Origin: Candidatus Methanomethylophilaceae archaeon
Lineage (GTDB): Archaea > Thermoplasmatota > Thermoplasmata > Methanomassiliicoccales > Methanomethylophilaceae
Reading direction: 5' to 3'
DNA length: 6,431 nucleotides
Assembly (NCBI GenBank): GCA_016297775.1
Contig: JAEDGA010000060.1
Coordinates: 1-6,431, forward strand
Under the pieces are notes generated by a model that saw only the letters and a list, made by a program, of their open reading frames with translations, was not told the origin of the DNA and made no database searches. Shown piece by piece: positions 1 to 6,160 of this stretch (positions are counted from its first letter, which is position 1; each line of letters opens with the position of its first letter). Both the position numbers and the translations under genes were made by a program.

Positions 1-54
1 TTTGAAATCATCCACTCCGATAGGTATCCTTTTCTTCAAACCCTTCCCCTCCAT
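1..54 (-). CDS. N-terminus of a probable AAA-ATPase_like protein (partial, runs off left edge)
   Basis: Only the first 18 codons lie in the window; the reading frame is open to the left edge and closed upstream by a TAG at 73-75. The peptide reads MEGKGLKKRIPIGVDDFK. The KK-x-IPIG-x-DDFK pattern resembles the extreme N-terminus of the AAA-ATPase_like family (PF09820), which typically begins with a lysine-rich IPIG-x-x-F-x-K-x-R segment just ahead of a Y-x-D-K-T motif. Those proteins are often joined to a PD-(D/E)XK nuclease-like C-terminus, are common in gut archaea and Bacteroidetes, and have no settled function. The ATG at 54 is preferred because a TATA-like box lies about 27 nt upstream, giving a leaderless mRNA. 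An in-frame TTG at 37-39, preceded by GGAGG with an 8-nt gap, is a credible alternative start. The family call rests on very few residues and is tentative; the coding call itself is firmer. Confidence 0.5.
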   Translation of the reverse strand, partial: MEGKGLKKRIPIGVDDFK

Positions 55-75
55 GTCGATATCATAACCGTCCTA

Positions 76-85
76 GATTATAAAG
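76..85 (-). promoter_or_regulatory. TATA-like promoter of the leftward gene
   Basis: Read on the minus strand this is CTTTATAATC, a good archaeal TATA-box match. Its centre is about 26-27 nt from the A of the ATG at 54, which is the usual archaeal distance from TATA box to transcription start. The transcript would therefore begin at or next to the start codon. It is the same arrangement as the element before purS, CTTTATAGTC, whose first base is 30 nt from its ATG (31 nt here). Confidence 0.5.
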
Positions 86-156
86 CATGCAAAGTGACAT
101 AGTGATACGACCCGTCTCTCTACACGTCTGATCTTTTTTATTTCGATATCCACATT

Positions 157-258
157 TCATTCATCCTTCGGGAACAGGGCATCAAATAGGGTTACGGCAT
201 TCATACGAAACTCTTGGTCTACAACATACCCAGGCTTCGAAACAATATAAACGCGGCA
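157..258 (-). pseudogene. Possible C-terminal remnant of a decayed gene
   Basis: Between a TAA at 259-261 and a TGA at 157-159 the minus strand has 33 sense codons whose translation looks protein-like: a stretch reading IVSKPGYVVDQEF, then RMNAVTLFDALFPKDE just before the stop. It alternates hydrophobic and charged residues and ends in an acidic tail, as a real C-terminus might. There is no start codon with a ribosome binding site; the only ATG (202-204) would give 15 residues. Upstream in the same frame lies the antisense of trmI, which is not coding. It could be the tail of a gene truncated when trmI or its promoter arrived, or chance. I do not recognise the family. Confidence 0.2.
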
Positions 259-288
259 TTACCAGCGATATATCTTGTTCCTGCAATC

Positions 289-297
289 ATTATTTAA
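289..297 (+). promoter_or_regulatory. TATA-like promoter of trmI
   Basis: The sequence ATTATTTAA sits about 29 nt (centre to start) before the ATG at 322 and about 23 nt before the GTG at 316. The archaeal TATA box is normally centred about 26-27 nt before the transcription start, so initiation is expected around 318-321. That fits a leaderless mRNA starting at ATG 322. No Shine-Dalgarno sequence precedes either candidate start codon. Confidence 0.4.
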
Positions 298-321
298 CGC
301 ACCCATGTCATTGCAGTGAGC

Positions 322-1086
322 ATGCCCTTCGCGGAGAATGAGTTCATCTATCTCGAGGACGAGAACGGAAAGAAACATTGGTTGAAAGTATCCTTCGGTA
401 TGCTGAAGATCGCATCGCTCGGTACCATCGATGGTGCGAGATTGAAGGATATGGATGACGGTTCTGTCATGACCGTGGCAGGCAAGGAGTTCACAGCTTT
501 CCGTCCGGGGACCATGGAGCTCGTAGAATCCCTCGAGAGAGGTGCGCAGATCATCACTCCCAAGGATGCCGCTACTATTCTCCTGTATTCGGATGTCAAG
601 GCAGGGGACAGGATATTGGAGGTAGGTGCAGGTTCCGGAGCACTCACCACCGCATTGTTGAGGGCAGTATCCGGAAGCGGACACGTTCACACCGTGGAAT
701 TCAAGGAAGAGAACGCCCAGCGTGCTCTCAGGAACGTGAGACGTACCGGTCTTGACGATCATTGGACATACCAGATAGGTGATGCCAGGGATGCCAAGGT
801 GGATTATGTCGCGGATGCGCTGATCATGGACATGCCGGATCCAGAAAACGCACTGGATAATCTTCTCCCCTCTCTAAGGCCGGGAGGGCGCATATGCGCA
901 TACATCCCGAACACCAACCAGTTGGAGAAGATAGTACTGGCACTTCGTGAGAGGAACTTCTCCGACGTCTTCGCGCTCGAGAACATACAACGCGAGATGG
1001 AGGTCCATCGCGGAGGAGTGAGACCGAGTTTCGATATGCTGGGTCATACCGCATACCTAGTGTTCGGAAGGAAGCGGGGCATCTGA
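322..1086 (+). CDS. trmI: tRNA (adenine-N1)-methyltransferase TrmI, archaeal type
   Basis: This SAM-dependent enzyme methylates N1 of adenine in the T-loop of tRNA. Archaeal members act at position 58, and in some species also at 57 on the way to 1-methylinosine. The product is 254 aa from the ATG at 322 (256 aa from a GTG at 316), normal for the family. An N-terminal beta domain (about residues 5-75) carries the conserved RGAQIITPKDA segment. The Rossmann methyltransferase domain follows, with SAM motif I EVGAGSGALT near 100-109, the acidic SAM-contacting segment HTVEFKEE near 123-130, and the catalytic MDMPDP (usually DLPDP) near 169-174. Then come IPNTNQLEK and the terminal HTAYLVFGRK signature (numbers from ATG 322). 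The gene is monocistronic or weakly linked to purS: a 114-nt gap with its own promoter follows. I prefer ATG 322 because of the TATA spacing. TrmI proteins work as tetramers in known cases. Confidence 0.9.
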   Translation: MPFAENEFIYLEDENGKKHWLKVSFGMLKIASLGTIDGARLKDMDDGSVMTVAGKEFTAFRPGTMELVESLERGAQIITPKDAATILLYSDVKAGDRILEVGAGSGALTTALLRAVSGSGHVHTVEFKEENAQRALRNVRRTGLDDHWTYQIGDARDAKVDYVADALIMDMPDPENALDNLLPSLRPGGRICAYIPNTNQLEKIVLALRERNFSDVFALENIQREMEVHRGGVRPSFDMLGHTAYLVFGRKRGI

Positions 1087-1112
1087 AGGGAAACCCTATC
1101 ACGGTCCCGAAG

Positions 1113-1158
1113 ACGGTATATGTAGCACCGGCTCTACGATCATACACACGTATACCGT
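1113..1158. repeat. Inverted repeat in the trmI-purS gap
   Basis: The arms ACGGTATATGT (1113-1123) and ACGTATACCGT (1148-1158) are reverse complements at 10 of 11 positions, and the mismatch would be a G-U pair in RNA. They are separated by 24 nt. The sequence could be a paired operator for a DNA-binding regulator of the purS operon, or a hairpin at the 3' end of the trmI transcript. No T-run follows, so a classical U-tract terminator is not supported. Confidence 0.45.
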
Positions 1159-1170
1159 TCTGGCAACCTA

Positions 1171-1178
1171 CTTTATAG
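1171..1178 (+). promoter_or_regulatory. TATA-like promoter of the purS operon
   Basis: CTTTATAG is a good archaeal TATA-box match. Its centre lies about 26 nt before the ATG at 1201 and only about 14 nt before the ATG at 1189. The spacing predicts a transcription start at about 1201, so the mRNA would be leaderless and the 1189 codon would not be transcribed. A 14-bp perfect palindrome sits between this box and the predicted start. Confidence 0.55.
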
Positions 1179-1182
1179 TCAT

Positions 1183-1196
1183 ACGCGCATGCGCGT
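1183..1196. promoter_or_regulatory. Perfect 14-bp palindrome, candidate operator
   Basis: ACGCGCATGCGCGT is its own reverse complement. It lies between the TATA-like box and the predicted transcription start of purS, where a bound repressor would block initiation. It is also the core of a 24-nt strictly alternating purine-pyrimidine tract (1180-1203) that reaches the start codon. The symmetry and position are seen directly; a role as a purine operator is inference. Confidence 0.45.
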
Positions 1197-1200
1197 GCAT

Positions 1201-1440
1201 ATGACAGTTATCGAAATCAGAATCGAGTTGAAGAAAGGGGTCGCCGATCCCGAGGGTAAGAACACGAAGAAGACCGTGGAGTCCCTCGGTTTCGAGGGTG
1301 TGACCTCCGTAAAATCCGTCAAGGTGTTCGAGATGGATATCGATGCGCCTGCCGACAAAGCGAAGGAGATGGGAGAGGAGATGTGCAGGAAGCTTCTTGC
1401 CAACCCCGTCATCCAGAACTACACGGTAACGGTGAGATGA
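1201..1440 (+). CDS. purS: Phosphoribosylformylglycinamidine synthase subunit PurS
   Basis: PurS is the small bridging subunit of FGAM synthase. It has no catalytic site of its own but holds PurQ and PurL together and helps ammonia pass between them. The 79-aa product from ATG 1201 begins MTVIEIRIELKKGVADPEGK and contains ESLGF, then EEMCRKLLANPVIQNYTV near the end. These match the family signatures (LKKGV-x-DP-x-G, SLGF, MC-x-KLLANPVI-x-Y) and the family's usual length of about 80 aa. An in-frame ATG at 1189 would add MRVH, but the TATA spacing and the family N-terminus favour 1201. The gene is first in the operon; purL begins 3 nt after its stop. The start is probably leaderless, since no Shine-Dalgarno sequence precedes it. 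Confidence 0.9.
   Translation: MTVIEIRIELKKGVADPEGKNTKKTVESLGFEGVTSVKSVKVFEMDIDAPADKAKEMGEEMCRKLLANPVIQNYTVTVR
1431..1435 (+). promoter_or_regulatory. Ribosome binding site of purL
   Basis: GGTGA, inside the last codons of purS, ends 8 nt before the ATG at 1444. It matches the archaeal anti-Shine-Dalgarno core and decides the purL start over the next in-frame ATG at 1462, which lacks one. Confidence 0.5.
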
Positions 1441-1443
1441 GAG

Positions 1444-3780
1444 ATGTCCGTGGACAGACTCATGATCAAACGTGACGTTCGGTATCCCCTTTACGATGTG
1501 GATGTCCTGAACGCCACAGACGGTGAACTCACCGAATTGTCTTCCGAGATGGGACTCAGTCTCTCCCTGGACGAGATGAAGGTCATCACGGATTATTTCA
1601 GGAAAGAGGGTAGGAATCCCACCGACATAGAACTCCAGGCACTCGGTCAGGCCTGGAGCGAGCACTGCTGTTACAAGAGTTCCAAGAACATCCTGAAGGA
1701 GTTCGTCTTCGCAATCGATCATCCGGACATCCTTTCCAGAGGGGACGCGGGAGTCATGGTCTTCGATGACGATTACGGTTATGCTCTCAGGATCGAGAGT
1801 CACAACCACCCCTCTGCGATCGAACCTTACGGAGGTGCCGCCACCGGTATCGGAGGTATCCTGAGGGACGTCATCTGCATGGGTGCACAGCCCATCGGAC
1901 TCGTGGACCCCCTGTGCTTCGGACCCATCGATACCAAGAAGGAGCTTCCCGCCGGTATCAAACACCCCAGGTATCTCGCCAACGGTGTCGTGTCCGGAAT
2001 CAGGGACTACGGTAACAGGATGGGTATCCCCACCGTATCCGGAGGTTTCTTCTTCGACGAGAAATACACAGGCAACTGCCTCGTGAACGTGGGATGTCTC
2101 GGTATCGTCAAGAGGGACGAACTCGCACTCAACTACGCTGGTGGACCGGGAGAGGTCATGATCCTGTTGGGTGGTAACACCGGGCGTGACGGTATCCACG
2201 GAGTCACATTCGCTTCCGCCGATCTCACATCCACCTCGGACGAGGATTCCAGAGGTGCGGTCCAACTCGGAGACCCGATCACCAAGGAACCCACGCTGCA
2301 CGCATGTCTCGAGGTCAACAAGGCCGGTCTCATCACCGGTATGAAGGATCTCGGAGGAGGGGGTCTCAGCTGTGTCGTCGGAGAGATGGCCCTGGATGCG
2401 GGATGCGGTGCGGACGTGTATCTGGACAAGGTCCCGCTGAAGGAGTCTGGTCTCGCCCCCTGGGAGATCTGGGTATCCGAATCCCAAGAACGTATGATGG
2501 TCACATGCAAAGAGGAGAACGTGGACAAGATCCTCCGCATATTCGAGATGTGGGATGTTCCCGCGACCGTCGTTGCCAAGACCACGGCGGTCCCGCGCAC
2601 ACGTATCTTCTGGGGAGACGAGCTCATATTCGACATGGATCTGGAGTTCCTCACCGGAGGTCCCGTGTACGACAGGCCTTACGTACTTCCCAAGGTGTCG
2701 TCCAAGGATAACGAGGTGTTCCCCGATCTGCCCTCCAACAACGATGTGCTGATCGCTCTGCTCTCCGATCCCAACGTCGCATCCAAGGAGTGGGCCATCC
2801 GTCAGTACGATCACGAGGTCCGTGCCGGTACGGTCCTCAAGCCCATGGTGGGTAAGATGAACAAGACCGGGCCCGGTGATGCAACCGTCCTCATGCCTGT
2901 CCTCGGAAGATGGAAGGGTCTTGCTGCGGCAGTGGGATGCAACCCCTGGTTCTGCGAGGAGGATCCGTACAAGGGAGGTATGGCCTGTATCGACGAGGCC
3001 TGCCGTAACATAGTCGCCGTGGGTGCCAGACCGCATGCGTTCACGGACTGTCTCAACTTCGGTAACCCCGAGAAGCCCGAGAGGCTCGGAGAGTTCAGAG
3101 AGGCCGTGAGAGGTCTCGGAGAGATATGCAAGAAGCTCGGAATGCCAATCCCATCCGGAAACGTCAGTCTCTACAACGAGGCTCCCGGGGGAATACACAT
3201 CCTGCCGACCCCGATGATCCTCGGTACCGGACTCATCGACGATGTCAGGAAATCCGTATCCGCCGACTTCAAGGAGGAAGGCGACCTGGTGTTCCTGGTC
3301 GGTAGGACCAAGGACGAGATGGCCGGTTCCCTTCTGTTCCGCAAGTACGGAGGTGTCGAAGGTGACGTTCCAGGAGTGGATATCGATCACCTCAGGGATC
3401 TCATGGACAGGATGCTGTCCGCCATGGACAAAGGTCTCGTGAGGGCATGTCACGATTGTTCCGACGGAGGTCTCGCCGTCGCCGTTGCGGAGATGTGCAT
3501 CTCCGGAGACATAGGTGCGGAGATCGATCTGTCCGGAATCGAAGGACTGTCCGAAGAGAGGAGATTGTATTCCGAAAGCAACACCAGGTGGATCGCAGAG
3601 GTCAAACCGGAGAACGAGAAGGCCTTCCGCGAGATCGTCGGATCCGATGCGATCATGATCGGAAAGGTCGGCGGAGATTCCCTCAAAGTGGATGCCGCAG
3701 GCATAGGGCTTTCCGTCACGGATATGAGGAAGGCATGGAGCGAACCCATCTGGAAGATCATGGGAGGTGTTTCCGAATGA
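1444..3780 (+). CDS. purL: Phosphoribosylformylglycinamidine synthase subunit PurL
   Basis: PurL is the synthetase subunit. It activates FGAR with ATP and adds the ammonia delivered by PurQ, giving FGAM in step 4 of de novo purine synthesis in the cytoplasm. The 778-aa product has the layout of small PurL: two tandem halves, each an AIRS/PurM-type ATP-binding fold. Visible motifs in order are AWSEHCCYKSSK (His74), ESHNHPSAIEPYGGAATGIGG (from residue 118, His120), FGPIDTK, TGRDGIHG, KDLGGGGLS (301-309), SESQERM (345-351), VASKEWAIRQYDH, LNFGNPEKPE, SGNVSLYNE, HDCSDGGLAVAVAEM (from 670) and SESNTR (710-715). The DxGGGGL and DCSDGGL motifs, and the two SES motifs, mirror each other across the halves. 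The protein is slightly longer than Bacillus PurL (about 740 aa), through a longer N-terminus of some 30 residues. It has no fused glutaminase domain; PurQ supplies that. The gene overlaps purQ by 4 nt and almost avoids the codons TTA, CTA and TCA. Confidence 0.96.
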   Translation: MSVDRLMIKRDVRYPLYDVDVLNATDGELTELSSEMGLSLSLDEMKVITDYFRKEGRNPTDIELQALGQAWSEHCCYKSSKNILKEFVFAIDHPDILSRGDAGVMVFDDDYGYALRIESHNHPSAIEPYGGAATGIGGILRDVICMGAQPIGLVDPLCFGPIDTKKELPAGIKHPRYLANGVVSGIRDYGNRMGIPTVSGGFFFDEKYTGNCLVNVGCLGIVKRDELALNYAGGPGEVMILLGGNTGRDGIHGVTFASADLTSTSDEDSRGAVQLGDPITKEPTLHACLEVNKAGLITGMKDLGGGGLSCVVGEMALDAGCGADVYLDKVPLKESGLAPWEIWVSESQERMMVTCKEENVDKILRIFEMWDVPATVVAKTTAVPRTRIFWGDELIFDMDLEFLTGGPVYDRPYVLPKVSSKDNEVFPDLPSNNDVLIALLSDPNVASKEWAIRQYDHEVRAGTVLKPMVGKMNKTGPGDATVLMPVLGRWKGLAAAVGCNPWFCEEDPYKGGMACIDEACRNIVAVGARPHAFTDCLNFGNPEKPERLGEFREAVRGLGEICKKLGMPIPSGNVSLYNEAPGGIHILPTPMILGTGLIDDVRKSVSADFKEEGDLVFLVGRTKDEMAGSLLFRKYGGVEGDVPGVDIDHLRDLMDRMLSAMDKGLVRACHDCSDGGLAVAVAEMCISGDIGAEIDLSGIEGLSEERRLYSESNTRWIAEVKPENEKAFREIVGSDAIMIGKVGGDSLKVDAAGIGLSVTDMRKAWSEPIWKIMGGVSE
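3763..3769 (+). promoter_or_regulatory. Strong ribosome binding site of purQ
   Basis: GGAGGTG lies 7 nt before the ATG at 3777, within the last codons of purL. It is a near-perfect complement to the archaeal 16S 3' end. It fixes the purQ start at the ATGA overlap even though the frame stays open far upstream. Confidence 0.7.
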
Positions 3781-4595
3781 GCGCCAAGGATGTCAAGGTA
3801 TGTGTCCTTCGTATCGAAGGTACGAACTGCGAGGACGAGATGGCCTACGCGTTCGAATCCGTGGGTGCGACCGCAGAGAAGGTCCACCTCAAACAGTTGA
3901 CCGGTCAGGCTCCCGCCGAACTCAGGCGTGATCTTGAGGATTACGATATCCTCGCATTCCCCGGAGGATTCTCTGCAGGGGATTACATCCGTGCCGGAGC
4001 CATCTTCGCCGCAAGGATCAGAAGTGCCATCGGTGACCAGGTGAAGGCATTCGTGGAGGCGGAGAAGCCCGTTCTGGGAGTGTGCAACGGATTCCAGATC
4101 CTCGTGGAGCTTGGTCTCCTCCCCGCAATGGACGGAGAGGTAATGTCCCCCGTCCCCACTGCCGCATTGTACAACAACGATTCCGCCAGGTTCGAGTGCA
4201 GGCCCACCCTTCTCAGGAACGACAACAACGGGAAGTGTGTGTTCACATCCTCCATGGCCAAGAAGCAGGTGGTCATGTTCCCGTCCGCTCACGGTGAGGG
4301 AAAGCTCCTCAGCATGGACGAGAGATTCGTACAGAAGCTGGAGGACAACGACCAGGTGGTATTCAGGTATGTGGCACCCGAGGGCGAGGATACTGTATAT
4401 CCGTGGAACCCCAACGGTTCTCCGTCCGATATCGCAGGTATCTGCAACCCCGCAGGTAACGTCATGGGTCTGATGCCCCATCCGGAGCGTGTGCTCACCA
4501 GATTCACCCATCCCGATTGGACCCGCGGATACACATCCGAAGAGGGTGACGGTATCCTGATCTTCAGGTCCGTCATGGAGAATGTGAAAAGATGA
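3777..4595 (+). CDS. purQ: Phosphoribosylformylglycinamidine synthase subunit PurQ (glutaminase)
   Basis: PurQ is a class I glutamine amidotransferase. It hydrolyses glutamine and passes the ammonia to PurL. The 272-aa product begins MSAKDVKVCVLRIEGTNCED. It has the oxyanion-loop segment FPGGFSAGDYIRAGAI (61-76), the nucleophile Cys103 in GVCNGFQIL, the PurQ-typical AHGEGK (171-176), SDIAGICN, and the remaining catalytic pair His235 and Glu237 in MMPHPER-like LMPHPER. The triad is complete, so the enzyme should be active. It is longer than Bacillus PurQ (about 227 aa), with extra residues around 120-136 (between GLLP and the CRP segment) and at 200-212 and 243-256; a longer class is known in archaea. 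The frame is open upstream into purL, but the ATGA overlap and strong ribosome binding site set the start at 3777. Its own stop overlaps the ATG of the next gene. Confidence 0.95.
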   Translation: MSAKDVKVCVLRIEGTNCEDEMAYAFESVGATAEKVHLKQLTGQAPAELRRDLEDYDILAFPGGFSAGDYIRAGAIFAARIRSAIGDQVKAFVEAEKPVLGVCNGFQILVELGLLPAMDGEVMSPVPTAALYNNDSARFECRPTLLRNDNNGKCVFTSSMAKKQVVMFPSAHGEGKLLSMDERFVQKLEDNDQVVFRYVAPEGEDTVYPWNPNGSPSDIAGICNPAGNVMGLMPHPERVLTRFTHPDWTRGYTSEEGDGILIFRSVMENVKR

Positions 4596-6160
4596 GAGAC
4601 GTCTCCAAGACCTGTGCGGCCGTCATGAGGGACCATCCTCTGGCGACCGTACTGGTCCTCGGATCGGCCGTAAGGCTGATCCTCATGCCCACGCTCACAT
4701 TCAACATCGATATGACCTATTGGGTCAAGATATCCGAGATGGTGGGCGCTGGATTCGGTCTCTACGACGTCACCGGCTATTACTACACCCCTGTGTGGGG
4801 GTACGTGGTGGCGTTGTTCACATTCCTGGGAGAGTTGCTGGGCATAACGGATATGGCAACATTGGTGCCGGAATTCGCGCAGTATCTCTCCAGGGACTAT
4901 CCCATGGCGGCATACGCCGTATCCCCCGCATATGCGGTGATGATGAAGATCCCGTTGGTGCTGACGGATGTGGCCGTCGCCTTCATGCTGTATCATCTTG
5001 TGAAGGACATCACCGACGACGATCGAAAAGGCGTATGGGCATTCGCATTGTGGTATCTCTGCCCGCTGACGATCGTGGAATCCTCTATCCACGGGATGTT
5101 CGACTGCATGTCCGCGATGTCGATATTGGCATCGTTCATCTTCCTCCGCAGGAAGGAGTATCTCATCGCAGGCGTCGCTTTCTCCGTGGCGGTACTGACC
5201 AAGTTCTTCCCTATCTATCTGATATTCTTCCTGTGTGCGTACGTGCTCAGGGAGGAGGGCCTGGACAGGAACGGCCTCGGAGCGCTCACGCGTTCGGTGC
5301 TGGGAGCGATAGCGGCGTTGATCGTGATACAGATCCCCGCATTCATCAACGGGCAGTTCTGGGAATCTCTGTTCTTCCTAACGGACAGGATCGGCGTGTC
5401 CACGGACTTCCTGAACGGCATAACATCTCCGAGGATGATACCGTTCCTGATCGCCGGAGCGATCGTCCTGTGTTTGATACTGTGGTACTTCCACCGCAGG
5501 ACCGAAGGCGCCTATATCGGCCGTATCATATCCATGGATCCGGGGAGGCGCGACCATCTCGTCATACGTTCGCTCCTTGTATTGGGTGCGATCGCCACCG
5601 TGGGTGTCATCGCGTACACCATGATCTCGATCGCGGGCAGTCCTTCGAACAGAGCCTTGGACACGATGTCCGATTTGGGATTCAAAGCGGTCATGCTTCT
5701 GTCCATATACACGATATTGTTGGAGATCTATCTGGCACAGAGGCTGCTGTTCTCCGATAGGGAGAACGGGTACTGTACGTACACGATACTGTTCCTGTCC
5801 TCCATGGTAATCTTCTTGTGGCCTCCGCTGCCGCAGTATGTGGTGGTGGCCATACCCTTCATGATCGTCTATGCAATAGTGGTATCGGAGAGGATGACCC
5901 GTCCTTTCATGATATTCTCCGTATCGATGACCGCATACGAATGCGTGCTCGGGAACGTCACCGCACTGTTACCTATCGCCGTCTATACCGATCTCGTTCC
6001 GTTGGATGCCGTCTTGGCGGCAGTGGATGTCCTGGCGGGATACATAGGCGATGTGCCCGTGATAGGAGTTCCGATCCTCGTGGCGAGTGCGGTGGCATTC
6101 CTGTCATTGCTCAATATGCTTCGTCATTGGTATAACGAGACCGGAGGTAGGATGGTATGA
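4592..6160 (+). CDS. Polytopic membrane glycosyltransferase, GT-C-like (probable mannosyltransferase type)
   Basis: The 522-aa product is almost wholly hydrophobic, with about 12-14 predicted membrane segments (for example 15-32, 66-84, 115-136, 146-165, 190-218, 234-252, 282-300, 325-346, 363-384, 395-432, 436-460, 488-509). The N-terminal half fits GT-C glycosyltransferases that use polyprenyl-phosphate sugars. An Asp sits in the first outside loop (FNIDMTYW, Asp40), followed by YYYTPVWGY (63-71), a membrane Asp after KIPLVLTD (Asp125), SSIHGMFD (Asp171, where relatives often have GQxD) and AVLTKFFPIYL (200-210). WPPLPQYVVVAIPF (410-423) resembles the PQY-x(5)-P segment of PIG-M-like and GT87-like proteins. 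Donor and acceptor cannot be told from sequence. The start codon overlaps the purQ stop (ATGA); the nearest Shine-Dalgarno is a weak GGAG at 4577-4580, 11 nt away, so re-initiation after purQ is likely. A non-glycosyltransferase membrane protein is possible but less likely. Confidence 0.65.
   Translation: MRDVSKTCAAVMRDHPLATVLVLGSAVRLILMPTLTFNIDMTYWVKISEMVGAGFGLYDVTGYYYTPVWGYVVALFTFLGELLGITDMATLVPEFAQYLSRDYPMAAYAVSPAYAVMMKIPLVLTDVAVAFMLYHLVKDITDDDRKGVWAFALWYLCPLTIVESSIHGMFDCMSAMSILASFIFLRRKEYLIAGVAFSVAVLTKFFPIYLIFFLCAYVLREEGLDRNGLGALTRSVLGAIAALIVIQIPAFINGQFWESLFFLTDRIGVSTDFLNGITSPRMIPFLIAGAIVLCLILWYFHRRTEGAYIGRIISMDPGRRDHLVIRSLLVLGAIATVGVIAYTMISIAGSPSNRALDTMSDLGFKAVMLLSIYTILLEIYLAQRLLFSDRENGYCTYTILFLSSMVIFLWPPLPQYVVVAIPFMIVYAIVVSERMTRPFMIFSVSMTAYECVLGNVTALLPIAVYTDLVPLDAVLAAVDVLAGYIGDVPVIGVPILVASAVAFLSLLNMLRHWYNETGGRMV
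6143..6148 (+). promoter_or_regulatory. Ribosome binding site of the last gene
   Basis: GGAGGT ends 8 nt before the ATG at 6157, inside the last codons of the membrane glycosyltransferase gene. It supports 6157 as a true start although the gene is cut by the window edge. Confidence 0.65.

Larger units (their letters stand above)
55..315. other. Divergent intergenic region, AT-rich
   Basis: About 260 nt separate the leftward gene from trmI. The region is visibly more AT-rich than the flanking genes. It holds a TATA-like box for each direction (76-85 minus, 289-297 plus), a run of six T on the plus strand at 134-139, and a 33-codon stop-free stretch on the minus strand at 160-258 that looks somewhat protein-like. 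I see no tRNA, no convincing structured RNA and no repeat array. Plus-strand ATGs at 53, 88 and 305 open only very short frames. Confidence 0.6.

Noticed and set aside
134..139. Run of six T on the plus strand as a terminator
   Set aside because: No plus-strand gene precedes it in the window and no hairpin abuts it. It may only reflect the AT-rich intergenic DNA.
230..250. GGCTTCGAAAC, resembling a tRNA T-loop
   Set aside because: The bases flanking TTCGAAA do not form a 5-bp stem, and no acceptor, D or anticodon arm can be built around it.
305..319. ATG at 305 as a trmI start
   Set aside because: It is out of frame with trmI and meets a stop after four codons (MSLQ).
308..319. Imperfect palindrome TCATTGCAGTGA at the trmI start
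   Set aside because: Only 10 of 12 positions are symmetric and the element is short. It could be chance and has no counterpart elsewhere in the window.
259..762. 167-codon minus-strand frame opposite trmI
   Set aside because: The Cys/His-rich translation has no recognisable motif, no ribosome binding site was seen, and the opposite strand is clearly trmI.
1168..3453. 761-codon open frame on the minus strand, antisense to purS and purL
   Set aside because: Its codons are exactly in register with purS and purL, which share one frame. Antisense stops need sense TTA, CTA or TCA, codons these genes avoid, so the open frame is a by-product of codon bias. The translation is rich in Gly, His and Val and shows no family motif.
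3447..3776. Upstream in-frame extension of purQ into purL
   Set aside because: The added residues are an Arg-rich shadow of purL with no family similarity. A strong GGAGGTG and an ATGA overlap mark the true start at 3777.
3450..4511. 353-codon open frame on the minus strand, antisense to purQ
   Set aside because: It is in register with purQ and has the same codon-bias explanation. The sense strand carries a full catalytic triad and family motifs.
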